A stretch of 64,000 bases of DNA from Gavia stellata (lineage: Eukaryota; Chordata; Aves; Gaviiformes; Gaviidae), in the NCBI RefSeq assembly GCF_030936135.1, contig NC_082613.1, forward strand, positions 2,852,001 through 2,916,000. The letters are read 5' to 3'. Numbering within the stretch: the stretch's first letter is position 1; every line of letters starts with the position of its first letter. Below are positions 36,801 to 47,200 of this stretch, piece after piece. The position numbers were made by a program, and so were the translations under genes. The notes beneath the pieces are model-generated. The model was given only the letters and a program-made list of their open reading frames with translations, had not been told where the DNA came from and searched no databases.

Positions 36801-39765
36801 AGAAAAGGTTTGTTTGGTTAAATACAATAGTGGGGGGGGCAGGGCAGGAAGCGGAGAACAGGGAAAAACAAATGTTTGAGATTTTATGTAGCGTTATTTG
36901 CTGTTGAGGCTTACAGAGTCAGGGCAAACCACAAGGCTCCTTTATGAGCTTTTTTATTCCTTACCTGGGGGAAAGCAGGGGAGCACAATGCAGACATTTA
37001 GCCCTGCCCCATCTGCTGTTGCCTGAGGCATCGCCCAGCTTCTCTGCCTCAGTTTCCCCATCACAACCTATTGGACACCCAGGCCCCGGGAAGGTTCACA
37101 TCGCTAACTCATTACCTGCCAGGCTGCAAGATCCCCGAAAGACAAGAGACAGACTCGAGCACCCAGCGTGCTCCGCTCTGCGTCCCTCAATTCTCCTTTC
37201 AGCCAGAGGAGCTGCAGGGGAAGGAGGAGCCCAGCTGCAGGCTGGTGTCTATCTCTTCCCCCTCCTCCCCGGCTTTTACACCCCGTGCTGGCCAGCGGCT
37301 CCTTCCACTCTTTCTGCACTGGGAACGGGCTCCTGCCCAGAGCAAAGCAGAAGAATGTGACTGCTCTGTGCCAAGCCACCCGCCGTAGGACCCACCTCTC
37401 CATCACTGTCAGCGCTGGGGTCCTTCCTCAGCCTTCATCCTCAGCTCCTCTCCACGCAGGGAAGAGCTCGAGCCTTTCAAGAGCAGGTCAGGGGCGTGAA
37501 GCAGTCAAGGCCACCCAAAAGCAGATCGGATCTGCTCCATGCGCTCTGGTGTTTGCAAACCAGCACGTGTCTCCCAGCATCGCGGTGCTGGCGTATGACA
37601 GTGTCTGAAGGGAGGGCTCTTACCTCTTCTCTCCGCTTGTACGCGCTTCCGACCCCTCCTATCACCCCTTCCAGCAGAGATAACCTGCATCAGGTTCACA
37701 ACCGGAGCAAGCAGTTCAAGATCGCAACCTGCTGCGATGGGCTTGGTCTGAAAACTCTCACATTTTGGGAGCTCCCTCACCAGGAACTCCAAGGCACTCC
37801 AGCTATGGGGCTGGGGGGGAAGACGGGTGGCCCCAAAAATTACATACATCTTGGGTTTTCTATTCACCTTTATCCCAGTCACACTAATGGAAAGATATTC
37901 CCTCCCTGCACAAACCTTGCCTCCCTTCAGGCTTTTAGCATCCTTTTTAAAGGCTCAGAGTACATTCACGCTGACAGTAAGGAGTGAGGTTTCCAGACAA
38001 ATATTGGGAGGAAAAAATGAGTTGGTATTACTGGTTTTCAGAAGAGTGTAACATTTGTACTATGCCTTTACCTTGCTTATAAGAACTAGCATAGCGTGCA
38101 GTATAGTACAAGAGCTCTATTCACAAATTTATTGTATCCCCTTTTCCTCCTTAGAGTCACAATCGCCAAATAGTCCAGGATCCGACATGGTCCTGTCCTG
38201 CAAAAGGCGCGAGGAAGCCACGCCACTCCCCTTGCACACGCACTGGTCACCGTTTTAACACATGGCTTGATTATTTTATTTTCTCTCTGAATACCTGACC
38301 CCCTCCTTTGGCCTAGGCTATAGGACCCATTTTAAACCTCAGCCACTCCAGAGGAGTAAAATACTGGAAATATAAATACGAATAAGCCTGCCCTGCCCAC
38401 AAGATGGAAAAAGTCATAACTTGACGTCTCTTGCACTGAGTTATTGAATTGAGGCAACTCACTCTTAGATCAGCTACTGCTTTTCCCTATGCGAAAGTTA
38501 AGCTCGTGTTCAAAGCCTTGCTTACAGCATGGACTGCAAACACTGCTAAGGCAGAAAGGTTGATGCAGCCTCCAACAGCAGCTCTCCCAGTCACTACCTG
38601 AGGAAAAGATTTAATTTCTGGAGCTAGGACAGTAATATTTGTGAAAGACAATAGACTGGCAATGTAGCTAACCATCACTACGTATTTAAAATCCAGCCAC
38701 TCTAAACATCGGCTTGTGTTTTCAAGATAGGGCCCTAATCCTTAGCTGGAAATTATCAATCCTTGATACAGTACAAATAATAAAGCTAAAGCTAACATGA
38801 CTCACTGAGAGTGGACAACATAGCCACACAGAGCTAATTTTAGGAATCTGATGCTAGCAAACCTGGGCTCTGGGCTCTTCACTTTATTCAAGGATGTATT
38901 TCCTATTTTCCACCCACATTTCAAAATAAAACAGAACGACTCCAGATACAAACAAGCAAACTCTGCTCAAGAGCTAGAAAAGCCTACAGTCGCATGCTTA
39001 GAAGAAAGCGGGGGGGTTCTGACCCCAGATACACAAGGAACAAGTTTTCTCAGCCACACAGGTTTTCTTGCATAGGAGAATATATTTCTCTCTTCATCAG
39101 AAAAAAACCTCAGAATTTGCTCAAAAACTGGGACTACAAACCAGCAGAAGTTCCCGAAAGTGACTTTAAGAGAGGGAAGACCCTACATATTGCTGCGCAA
39201 AACAATTCAGGTGTGTGGCACCCATGGAACGACCTCCCAGATCACCCCGAAGGTCCGATCGCCCTCGGAGGCAGTGCTGTCCCCAGCCAGCCAGGGATCA
39301 GGGACTCTGGGGAGGCTGCTCAGTGTCACCACATCAGGCTCTGGGTTTAGGGAGGGATGCAAAGGGATTAAAAAAAACCCCTGTTGCCATCTAAAACCAC
39401 CTGCCAGTCCCCAGGCACCGGGAGGCGGAGGGCGGGAGGTGCCCTGGGAGGAGCAGCAGGACAAGGTAACATGGGAAAGGATCCAGTTCACCACTGGTTT
39501 GGTGGGTGAAGGAAGGATCAGCAGATACTGGGGAAGGGGAGACGCTAGCACCTGGGGGAAAGCGCTTGCTCAAGGATAAAGCTTTGAGCCTCCTGCTAAC
39601 GGGGTACAGTCCAGAGCCCCTGGGCTAACCCTGGGCACAGCCCTGCCCCAGCCTGGAGAAGGGCCCCATCACCTCCTACCTCAGCTGCTCTCCGGCAATC
39701 ATCACCTCCGCCCTGTAGTGCTGCTCCGTGGCTTTCTTCTTCAGGCTGTTGCTCAGGCTCTCCAT
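21878..39765 (-). CDS. DEPTOR-like gene (DEP-DEP-PDZ protein, 398 aa, complete, 9 coding exons)
   Basis: Nine exons (86, 179, 124, 179, 186, 141, 71, 105 and 126 coding bases) join without a frame break into a 398-residue protein, close to human DEPTOR (409 aa). Domains in order are DEP1 (about 29-112), DEP2 (about 130-215), a Ser/Pro linker (216-320) and PDZ (323-398). Near-identical DEPTOR blocks include [82 protein letters not shown] and [17 protein letters not shown] binds and restrains mTOR complexes through its PDZ domain and linker; this role is inferred here from similarity. The neighbour is COL20A1, whereas human DEPTOR neighbours COL14A1, so I call this a paralogue rather than DEPTOR itself. 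It could still be named DEPTOR in an assembly lacking the other copy. The human Ser-Ser-Gly-x-x-Ser degron is absent. Confidence 0.93.
22011..22136 (-). CDS. DEPTOR-like exon 9, PDZ domain end and stop
   Basis: The coding part of 126 bases (42 codons including TGA at 22013-22011) encodes [20 protein letters not shown] and [18 protein letters not shown]. The acceptor is CTCCCTGCAG. The tail ends EAIE, where human DEPTOR ends in ELEC as I recall it, so the final Cys is missing. Confidence 0.94.
   Translation of the reverse strand: MCQFVFSVNGMYVLHLDYQTISSLIMTGPRTLVMEVMEAIE
23336..23440 (-). CDS. DEPTOR-like exon 8, PDZ domain first half
   Basis: This 105-base, phase-0 exon encodes 35 residues: [14 protein letters not shown], then [20 protein letters not shown]. 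It contains the carboxylate-binding GWGF loop and the Ala-rich turn typical of the DEPTOR PDZ. The borders are GCTCGTAG and ATGAAG|GTACTT. Confidence 0.94.
24912..24982 (-). CDS. DEPTOR-like exon 7, linker before PDZ
   Basis: This 71-base exon (phase 1 to 0) encodes [20 protein letters not shown] and KTLT, nearly identical to DEPTOR. The acceptor is TGCTCTAG and the donor is CTAACT|GTAAGT. Confidence 0.93.
25312..25452 (-). CDS. DEPTOR-like exon 6, regulatory linker
   Basis: This 141-base exon (phase 1 to 1) encodes residues 252-298: [38 protein letters not shown] and CNPKS. It aligns with the human phosphodegron linker, but the Ser-Ser-Gly before Tyr-Phe-Ser is replaced by Asn-Ser-Asn-Pro. 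The borders are CTCTTTCAG and AAATCAG|GTCTGG. Confidence 0.93.
25831..26016 (-). CDS. DEPTOR-like exon 5, end of DEP2 and linker start
   Basis: This 186-base exon (phase 1 to 1) encodes [20 protein letters not shown], the basic run [13 protein letters not shown] and [13 protein letters not shown]. The poly-Arg segment and SPFCLRK are diagnostic of DEPTOR. The borders are CTCCTAG and CTCTCTG|GTAACT. Confidence 0.94.
26641..26819 (-). CDS. DEPTOR-like exon 4, DEP2 domain
   Basis: This 179-base exon (phase 2 to 1) encodes residues 130-189: [44 protein letters not shown] and LLEHGIIQH. It has exactly the same length and phases as exon 2, consistent with internal duplication of the DEP unit in this family. 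The borders are CTGTGCCAG and CAGCACG|GTGAGC. Confidence 0.94.
28089..28212 (-). CDS. DEPTOR-like exon 3, end of DEP1
   Basis: This 124-base exon (phase 1 to 2) encodes [20 protein letters not shown] and [11 protein letters not shown], matching DEPTOR closely. The acceptor is CCTTTCAG. The in-frame donor is GAGAA|GTACGT; a second strong donor, GTGAGT, begins four bases further on and would break the frame if used. Confidence 0.93.
31054..31585 (-). repeat. CR1 LINE, 3' end (copy A)
   Basis: Read on the minus strand, this ends with the CR1 3' tail (CCAACCGTAGTGATTCTGTG). Upstream it encodes the end of the CR1 reverse-transcriptase ORF ([20 protein letters not shown] and [20 protein letters not shown]). 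It is 5'-truncated, as most CR1 copies are. It lies in intron 2 of the DEPTOR-like gene, about 250 bases past the DEP1 exon, in the same orientation as the gene. Confidence 0.9.
31840..32018 (-). CDS. DEPTOR-like exon 2, DEP1 domain
   Basis: This 179-base exon (phase 2 to 1) encodes residues 29-88: [14 protein letters not shown], then [20 protein letters not shown] and [18 protein letters not shown]. This is the core of the first DEP domain. The acceptor is TCTCTCTAG and the donor is CATCACG|GTGTGT. Confidence 0.94.
32019..39679 (-). other. DEPTOR-like intron 1
   Basis: This 7.7 kb intron separates the start exon from DEP1. I see no coding exon in it. It contains an AT/CA simple tract at about 33815-33842, a G-rich run at 33971-33993, an A run near 34035 and a GC-richer stretch at 37.1-37.7 kb. 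Long frames such as 33302-33721 and 37168-37608 on the plus strand have no family similarity or splice support that I can see. Confidence 0.75.
33971..33993 (+). repeat. G-rich run (G7-T-G10-T-G4)
   Basis: Twenty-one of 23 bases are G on the plus strand, broken by two T. Such a run can supply four G-tracts of three or more and could fold as a G-quadruplex. Its C-rich complement would be in the nascent RNA of the DEPTOR-like gene, so any effect would be at the DNA level. Confidence 0.85.
39680..39765 (-). CDS. DEPTOR-like exon 1, start codon
   Basis: The ATG at 39765-39763 has G at -3 and G at +4. The exon encodes [20 protein letters not shown] and continues to AGEQL, equivalent to the V-T-G-E-Q-L-R segment of DEPTOR just before DEP1. 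The donor is CTGAG|GTAGGA, phase 2. The frame stays open upstream to an ATG at 40014, giving a possible 83-residue extension. I prefer the downstream ATG because of its context and family length. The long Gly/Ser-rich N-terminus of human DEPTOR is not recognisable here. Confidence 0.82.
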
Positions 39766-39910
39766 GCCGGGCCAGAGGCGGGCGGCGGTGGGGAGATGCG
39801 CCCGGGGTAGCAGGGAGCGCCGGGGGGCCCCGCACGCCCCATGGGATGCGGGTTGAGAAGATGCTCGCCCCGAGCGCGGTCCCCAGCCCGGCTGGCAAGG
39901 TGCAGGTAGG
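39700..39910 (-). promoter_or_regulatory. CpG-rich promoter region of the DEPTOR-like gene
   Basis: CpG density is high around and just upstream of the start codon (for example GAGGCGGGCGGCGGTGGGGA, GCGCCCGGGG, GAGCGCCGGGGGGCCCCGCA, CCCCGAGCGCGGTCC). This is typical of a CpG-island promoter. Transcription would start to the right of 39765. No TATA box is evident. Confidence 0.6.
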
Positions 39911-40586
39911 CAGCCTGAAGTTGCTGGCTCCAGCTCCCCGCCTCTCCTTCCCTCTCTGTAGTCTCTGGAGGAGGAGCCTGCTGCAATCTGATCCTGGCTT
40001 TGCTGGTTTCTCACCCACTCGTCTCCAGCCGAGCTTCAGCTGAGAGCCAGGAAGGTGGCAGGTCTGCTTTCCAGCAGGTTGGGGACAGTGTCCTTTCTGT
40101 TTGCTCTGCATAGATGATTCCAGCACGCTCCAGGCATACATCCTACAGGCTGTAGGATGAATGGTTTGATTAGCAATAAGATGGACAAAGCACCTCCTTC
40201 CTTATGCCGTAACTTTCCTATGAAGGGTTCAAGATGTGCCATTCCCTGATGCAAACCATGTGGCTTGCTCCCAACCTCTTCCCTAGGGGCTTTCCACCTC
40301 TTCCCAGAGTGGACTGCATCCAGCACCATGGCCAACACTTCTGCAGGCCAGAGCTGACCTGAAAGCGATAGTGTTCAGCAAAGAAACAGGCAGAGGAACT
40401 GGGATGTGGAGATGGTTAATTACATCCATCATTACCATCAGATACATGTGCAATTATATTTCCATTAAAGTAGGAGTGAGAAATACTGCCTGGCGTAAAG
40501 GACCAAACCTCAGAAACAGAAAAGAGGGAGGAAACCTACCAAAAGAGAATGTGGAGGAGATGGGGGTGAGGGAATGGAAGGAAATT

Positions 40587-41075
40587 CACAGAATCATTTA
40601 GGTTGGAAAAGACCTGGAAGATTACCAAGTCCAACCATCACCCCAACCCCACCATGCCCATTAAACCATGTCCTGCAATGCCTCGTCCACACATTCCTTG
40701 AACACCTCCAGGGATGGTGACTCCACCACCTCCCTGGGCAGCCTCTTCCAGTGCTTCACCACTCTCCCAGTAAAGAAGTTTTTCCTAATACCCAGCCTGA
40801 ACCTCCCCTGGTGCAACTTTAGGCCATTTCCTCTTGTCCTATCACTTGTCACTTGGGAGAAGAGACCAACACCCCCCTCACCACAACCCCCTTTCAGGCA
40901 GTTGTGGAGAGCGATGAGGTCTCCCCTCAGCCTCCTCTTCTCCAGACTGAGCAACCCCAGCTCCCTCAGCCGCTCCTCATCAGACTTGTGCTCCAGACCC
41001 CTCACCAGCTCCGTTGCCCTTCTCTGGACACGCTCCAGCACCTCAATGTCCTTCTTGGAGTGAGGGGCCCAAGGA
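40587..41075 (-). repeat. CR1 LINE, 3' end (copy B)
   Basis: This has the same structure and orientation as copy A at 31.05 kb, with high similarity over about 480 bases. The minus frame reads [40 protein letters not shown] and [20 protein letters not shown], the CR1 ORF2 C-terminus without a stop until EALQDMV. It sits about 0.8 kb upstream of the DEPTOR-like start exon. Confidence 0.92.
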
Positions 41076-42030
41076 GATCCTGCTTCAATATGAAGCCTAA
41101 TAAAGCACCAGTAAACTAAATGCTGTCTTTAATTAGATCATCTTTAGCAGCAGTTCATCAGCCAGCAGCTAGTTGGCCAATATCCCCATCAGCACTAGCA
41201 GACCCTTCCAGGCTTACATTCCCCCTATGCTATAATATCGCTAAATCAAACAAGCTCAGGTTAGCGTTTCAAGAAGCATAAGATGCAGCGGCCAGGGCCA
41301 AGGTCCGAAAACAAAGGGAGACCTGTGTGCCTCCTGCCCGGAGGAGCAGGGAGCTGGCACGTGGGACCACACAGTCTTGGCACTCCCGAACGAGCTCCGT
41401 GTCCTGAAACAGCGCTCGCTGCCTGTGGTTGTAGGATGGCAGGCGAACAGAGGAGGACCAGCTTTTACAGCCTGCTGGCCCTCCTGGCTAAGCTGGCCCT
41501 GGGCTGTCTGTGCCTCCAATGTCTTCCTTACCTTTTATGACCTCTCTCCCAAGAGCAAATCCTTGAAACACTTTCGTCACCGAGTCCTGAGAAGTGAGAT
41601 TTCAGATGGTGGTAGCTGGCCTCCTAGATTCCCAAGGGGTGGATGCTGAAACACTTCAGAGGGGAAAACAGATGCCTTGCAAGCTCTTCGGAGTGCAGGC
41701 TGGGGTGCAGAGCCCAGTAACACCCAGCCGTTGATAGTCACTGACAAATACTGCTAATCCTTGCCAAGTCAGGAGGGGATTTTCATACTATCCCAGGAGA
41801 AACCCAGCTCTTGTGTCTGCTGTTGTGTAGGTGCCAAGGCACACCTTTACAAGGGCTGAGTACATGCCACGCAGCTTGTTCCTGACGGTGCAGTTTGCAG
41901 AATCACTTTGCTGAGCAGTGTTGATGCTGTCATCTCCCTGTCTGGCAGCCACCTTCTCCCTGCTTGGATGACTGCAAACTTGGTTGACTTCAGCTGATAC
42001 CCTCTAGGTTTTCTGTCCCATAACAGAGCC

Positions 42031-42242
42031 CTACATGAGGCTTGCACTGATTTGCACGAGTTGTTCCACCATGTCCTTATCCTTTCTGTTGATCAGGATG
42101 CAAGCACAGGCCTTCCCGCAGAGGGTACCATCGCCCACCTGGATGGGACAGGAGCGTGGCACCATGAGAGACGTCAGCACTCCCGTGCAAGCATTCAGGG
42201 TGTGCGTTGCCCATCTCCAGATAGCCAAGTACAGAGCATAGT
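42031..42242 (-). other. Orphan exon-like open frame with strong acceptor
   Basis: On the minus strand a long pyrimidine tract ending CTCTGCTCAG precedes an open frame reading YALYLAIWRWATHTLNACTG, then VPRSCPIQVGDGTLCGKACA and INRKDKDMVEQLVQISASLM, then TAG. The last third looks like ordinary coding sequence. An internal CATCCAG|GTGGGC could also be a donor. I do not recognise the family. Long chance frames are common in this GC-rich stretch. Confidence 0.25.
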
Positions 42243-43318
42243 CTGAGCAGAGGGGGAGAAGATGGGAGAAAATGTTTCTGCACATGCAGAGATGGGGGCA
42301 GAGCAAGAAGGAACAGGCGACACAAGGCAAAGGCACCCCTGTAGCTGGAGATACGCTGGTCTTCCTCTGGCCAGCATCACCGCCGGCTCTCTGCTGATGA
42401 AGGAGCAGCAGAGGTGTAGCTAGTGGAGCTGAATAAATCTCAGTCTCAGTGCTCCCATCCAAGTCAAACGGCCGCTGCAGCCCAGCTGTGTGGAGAGCAG
42501 CAGCGATGGGCTGCACCAACAAGGCTCCTTCTATCCAGGCTCTCCTGGAACATACTCTCTGCCGTGTCCTGCTGATCACGCCATGCCATAAATGCAGGAA
42601 AACAGGCTCCCCTTGTGCACACACAGGCAGGCTCAGCCGGCAGCTCTCGGGCTGTCTGCTGGAGTCCGTTCCGACGCCGCTGATGCTGGTGTGTCTGTAC
42701 CAGCCTCAGCAAAAGGGCCTTTAAGGTGCTCCCAGGGCAGGCAGGGCTTATCCCTGCCCAGCGCCGCAGCATCCTGCACTCATAACATGAATGCGTGCTG
42801 GTGGGGAGAGCTCCCTCAAACCTGCGCATTCCATCATTCCCCTCATCACAACGTGGGCAAACGGCTCCCACACCCTGCCCGTGCACAGCAGGGTACCGTG
42901 TTCGTCCTCAAAGCCGAAGTCCGGCTCTCATCCATCACTCCCCAGGCCATCCAACCTGCAGAGCCACCACAGACCCCGTCCTTTCTCCAAGCCCATGGCT
43001 ACTTTGGGGTTTGCCAGACAACAGCACCTGCAGGCAGCTGCTTTCCCACACCCGTTGCATGCACGGGGCTGCTTTCCATGATAGAAACAATAGCCCAGAG
43101 CTTAAAGCAGAATGATCTAAGGCTAAGGCCGCCTCATTGCCATCATAACGGGTTGAGAGGACTCGCCTGCTGCTCTGGCCCATCCCATGGCCATGTCCCC
43201 TCACTGTGGAGGTGCACAAGAGACCAGTGGTTCCCCCTTTGCTTTCTTTCTGTGTCTGGTATTCTTCACTTCAACTAGGGAGAAACTGCTGCTCTTTTAT
43301 TCGTTGGATATTAAAAGT

Positions 43319-43347
43319 CCCCCCCCCCCCAAAAAAAAAAAAAAAAA
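43319..43347. repeat. C12-A17 homopolymer pair
   Basis: A run of 12 C is followed directly by 17 A on the plus strand. This is simple low-complexity sequence and is prone to length error in assemblies. Confidence 0.9.
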
Positions 43348-44173
43348 GGAGAGACTATTTCAAGTGAAGCTCCAAGCCTGAGAGTGAGTACTATGCTGTT
43401 ATAGTAACAAGGTAAAGGATTTGAGCTCTTGCCAGCTTCTTCCATGAAAAAGAGAGGAAAAAAGCTTATTGCTTCCATAAATAACCTTGTAAAATGTACC
43501 CTTTAAATTAGACATTAATGTTTCTACTTAAGCCACAAAAACAAGGAAGAGAAGCTACTACAAATATATTATCTCCCTTTCTGAAGTCCTGAGAGTCCTC
43601 AGTCAAGGGAGCAGAGGGAGGGCACAGCAGCCGGCGATATCCAGGTCTGCTGAGGATGGCAGAGCCGTGCTTGGAAAGCTGCCCGTGGGGATGACGGGCA
43701 GCCAGATGGGCTAGAACTTCTCACGAGAGGACAGAGGGCCACTGTAAAATTACACCTGTTATAGAGAAGGTGACTGTGGAGTAGCTGTTCTCCCAACACG
43801 GACCAGGGCCAAGCTCATCAAATGAGTCAGCAGGCTTGGGACAAACCATAGGATTTTTTTTCCCCTTCACCAGCATAAAATTAAATTGTGCAATTTATCA
43901 CCACTGGATATTAAGCCTCAAAATCTAAATGGATTAAAAAAGGGATTAGGTAAATTCATGCAGAACAAGTCATGGTGTTGAACATGGTAATCTAGATGCT
44001 TACTTCTGTCTCTGTTGCTGGAAGCTGCATAAATATGTTAGCAGAGAGGTTACTCACCATTTCTTATCCTCTTTCCCTGGCATCTGCTACTGGTCCACAT
44101 CAGAGCAAGGATCCAGGCCTGGAGGAACTTCTGCTTTCCATCAGCACAGCACTCTGAATGTCACAACCTTGGG

Positions 44174-44175
<2 letters not shown>

Positions 44176-44206
<31 letters not shown>
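44176..44206. repeat. T31 homopolymer
   Basis: Thirty-one consecutive T lie on the plus strand, which is poly(A) on the minus strand. No retrocopy body, poly(A) signal or target duplication is visible beside it. Confidence 0.9.
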
Positions 44207-44210
<4 letters not shown>

Positions 44211-47200
44211 TGGCATTACACTGGGGGAAGAGCGTCTCATCAGTTCAGGAGAAAAGGGATGTTAAACCACAACCAAGGGGGTCCATGCTCACAGCACCGA
44301 GTCCTTGTTTAACCTCAGGAGTGTCCCTTGCAGATTTGACACCTCTCCGCAAAGCATTTTGCATCACTGAAAGGAATACACACCAAGCAAGCTGCTGTTA
44401 ACTCCGTCCTGGAGATGACAGCATTTCAGGGCTGACATATCCCTAGATATGTCTTCCCCACCCCCCATACATGCAGGGATTAATTAGGTTTAATTAGCTA
44501 TCAGCTAGATCTACAGATGAAAGGTGCTATTGATAGTATGGCTTTGGAGTCCAAGGCTACAATGAATATGCATACAGCATTGCAGAATCACTTCATCCAG
44601 GTCTCCTCTCAGAGGAGCTGTAGTGTCTGGATTTTTCTGTTTCAACAGATTAGTAAGTAGTTTGACTCATTAAGCGTTCAGAAAAAACAGAGGCACCTCT
44701 GGGTACAGCCAGAGGTCTTGTTTTTCAGCTCCCAACATTGTTACAACATCAAGTAGAAGGTTTAGCACCCAATGATTTTTTTTTCTTCTTTTTCCCAAGC
44801 AGGGATGAGGAAAAGACAGGAGGGAATTAGATGAGTTTGTTTTTAAATTATAAATGCACACGTTGTCAAAAGAAAAGAAACTCTGTGCAAACCATTCCTT
44901 TTCTGCAGCAGCAAGTCAAGTGTGAGCACAGAGGACACCCCGAGCTGTCACAGTCATCCTTGTCAACGACTGCAAAGTTTGCCGTAGTCCTTTGCCTCAA
45001 TTTTGTCCTCCCCAGGGCAGCCCAGGCTCTGCATTTCAAAGAGGCAAGCAGAGAGCTGCAGAAATCTCCCGTGCAGGGCAGGAGAGCCTGGCACCAGACT
45101 GAGATTCAGATTTTTCCTGCTCCAATCTGGCACATACGATGCCAACAGTCTGCAGCTGGCCATCAGCCACCGCTTCTCCACACACACACTGATTTTGATT
45201 CAGCTTAGCAAAAAAAGAAGAAAAAAAAAATAAAGAGTTCACAGCCAACATCAACACAATAAAATCCCTGATTTTGCAGGGCCTGTGTTTCCTCCGAGCG
45301 CGAAAAACCGCCCCACGCCAGCTGACAGCGAGCTGTTCTTGCCAGAGACCATTTTCCCCAGGGACAACTCCTTGTCCCCAGCAAGGTGTGCTCCCCTGGG
45401 CTGGAGCCCGGCCAGCTGGGCTGGCAGCAGAGAGCACAGCACTGTTTGGGAGCCAGGCTCTCCCTGCTGCTTTCAGAAAAGAAGTTTGTATTTGGCTGTA
45501 AAGCTCACAGTCCGCCCCTGGGGCTATTTGCTGCTTAACTCATTGATGTCAGTGCCACGACAAATCCTGAAGGCCACCTCACAGCAAACATCCCAATGGA
45601 AAAACAGTTAAAATAGCAGATCAGCAGTACTGGGGGCATCTTGCATGGAGATGTCCCATCCAAAAGCAGCCAGGGAATGGTCTCGTAGCCATTAAAGCCA
45701 GCCTTGAGATTGCTGCACGCCGGGGAAGCGTGCTAGACCATGGAGTCTCCTTCATTTCTGTGTTGGAAGCTGATAATGTGGCGGGACAGCAGCGTTCTTA
45801 GAGCTCGAGAAGTTTGGGAAGATTTATTACCTTCTACTGGCAGAAAATGAGCACGTTATTCAGCAATTTCTCATTAGCCAGTTATAAATCTAAGCTGGAG
45901 CTCTCATGTCATTGAGTGTCCTTCGTTTTGTTCCAGAAAATAAATTTGGATGTTAAAGCAATATATATTGCTTCTTTCCACAGAAAAGAAGGACTGCTAA
46001 CCTCAAGCAATCAAATGTAAGTGAAAATAATCTGGCTGGCTTCCAAATAGCAAATATGGGGATCTTCATTTCCCTTAAAATCTTAAACAATTATGGGTCA
46101 GTCACGGTTCTCCAAAACTACAAGGAATAAAAATCTAGCTTGGGGGGCGGGGGGGAGTAAAACCCACCCAAAACCCTGAAAAATTAAATTCTCCCACAAT
46201 TGCATTGCTTCAGGACCTGTGGCTTTAATGAAAACACCACTAAATACTTACCTTCATAATGAACTAATAAGTTTTCATTGGAAAAAAACAAAGAACAACA
46301 AAAGAAACACTCTTATGAAACAAGACGTGGAACCTGTATTGTCTTCACTTCCCCATTCCTCAACAGCTATTAGAAGAAACATTAAAAACTTTCAATAGTC
46401 CTTAACTTTCAGCCTCCCATACCAGTGCTTGGGTGTGAGACTTCGAAGCAGGCCAGATGAGTTTAATTCCCTCTGTTCACCCTAAGGGTGAGGCTCTTCA
46501 ATGTGGTTTTAAGATCAAAGCCAGGAGTTGCAGCCCACTCCGACGGGGACATGGAAGCGGGGCTCTCCGAGATGCAGCGCTGCCGCTCTGGCTCCACAGA
46601 AGCCGCCCAGGGAGGAGCAGAGGAAGAGCTGCACTCACCGCAGCTCTCCAGCGTGGTCTGGGAACCCTGACCTGAGTCCAAGCCATGTCAGATGCTGCTC
46701 AGTACATGCAGTGGCCAATTCTAGACACACGTTTCGCCCAGAGGAGAAACCCTCAAGCTTCAGAGGTGGGAAAGTCTCCAGACTCATGCTGTAATGGGAA
46801 TGTGCTAATTACAATTAGCCTTCACTGAACACAGCCAAAGGAACAGCTCCTGGCAGGGTAAGTGTAATCCTACCAAGATCCATTAAAGGGAACTGTTGGC
46901 TGTTGCTGTGCCACACCTGCATCAGGAGTGACAGAGAGGACAGCCCTGTCCCGGCTCCGTACCACGGGTCTGCTGCTTCCTCGTCTAAAGAAAGGGCTGT
47001 TACACTGGTTTAACAACAAAGGATGAGGGTAACAGGGTTAACGTAACAGCCTGGAACCTGGTATTTGTTACAGCCTGAGTTTTAAACTGCCTCCCTCCAG
47101 CCTGGTGCACTCCGCCAGAGAGAAGGGAGAGCCAAAGTCGTAAGGTAGCAGGTAAAATCAAAGGAGTATGTGTGTGTGGTTAGGGGAGAGGAATTCGCAT

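Noticed and set aside
39596-40141. 181-codon minus-strand frame over the DEPTOR-like start exon
   Set aside because: It is in a different frame from the conserved GEQL segment and results from CpG-island composition.
42592-43278. 228-codon plus-strand open frame, the longest in the window
   Set aside because: Low-complexity Ser/Pro/His/Cys-rich sequence in a GC-rich stretch, with overlapping long frames on both strands and no domain, splice or promoter support.
44150-44260. Processed retrocopy suggested by the T31 run
   Set aside because: No poly(A) signal, coding remnant or target-site duplication is visible beside the run.
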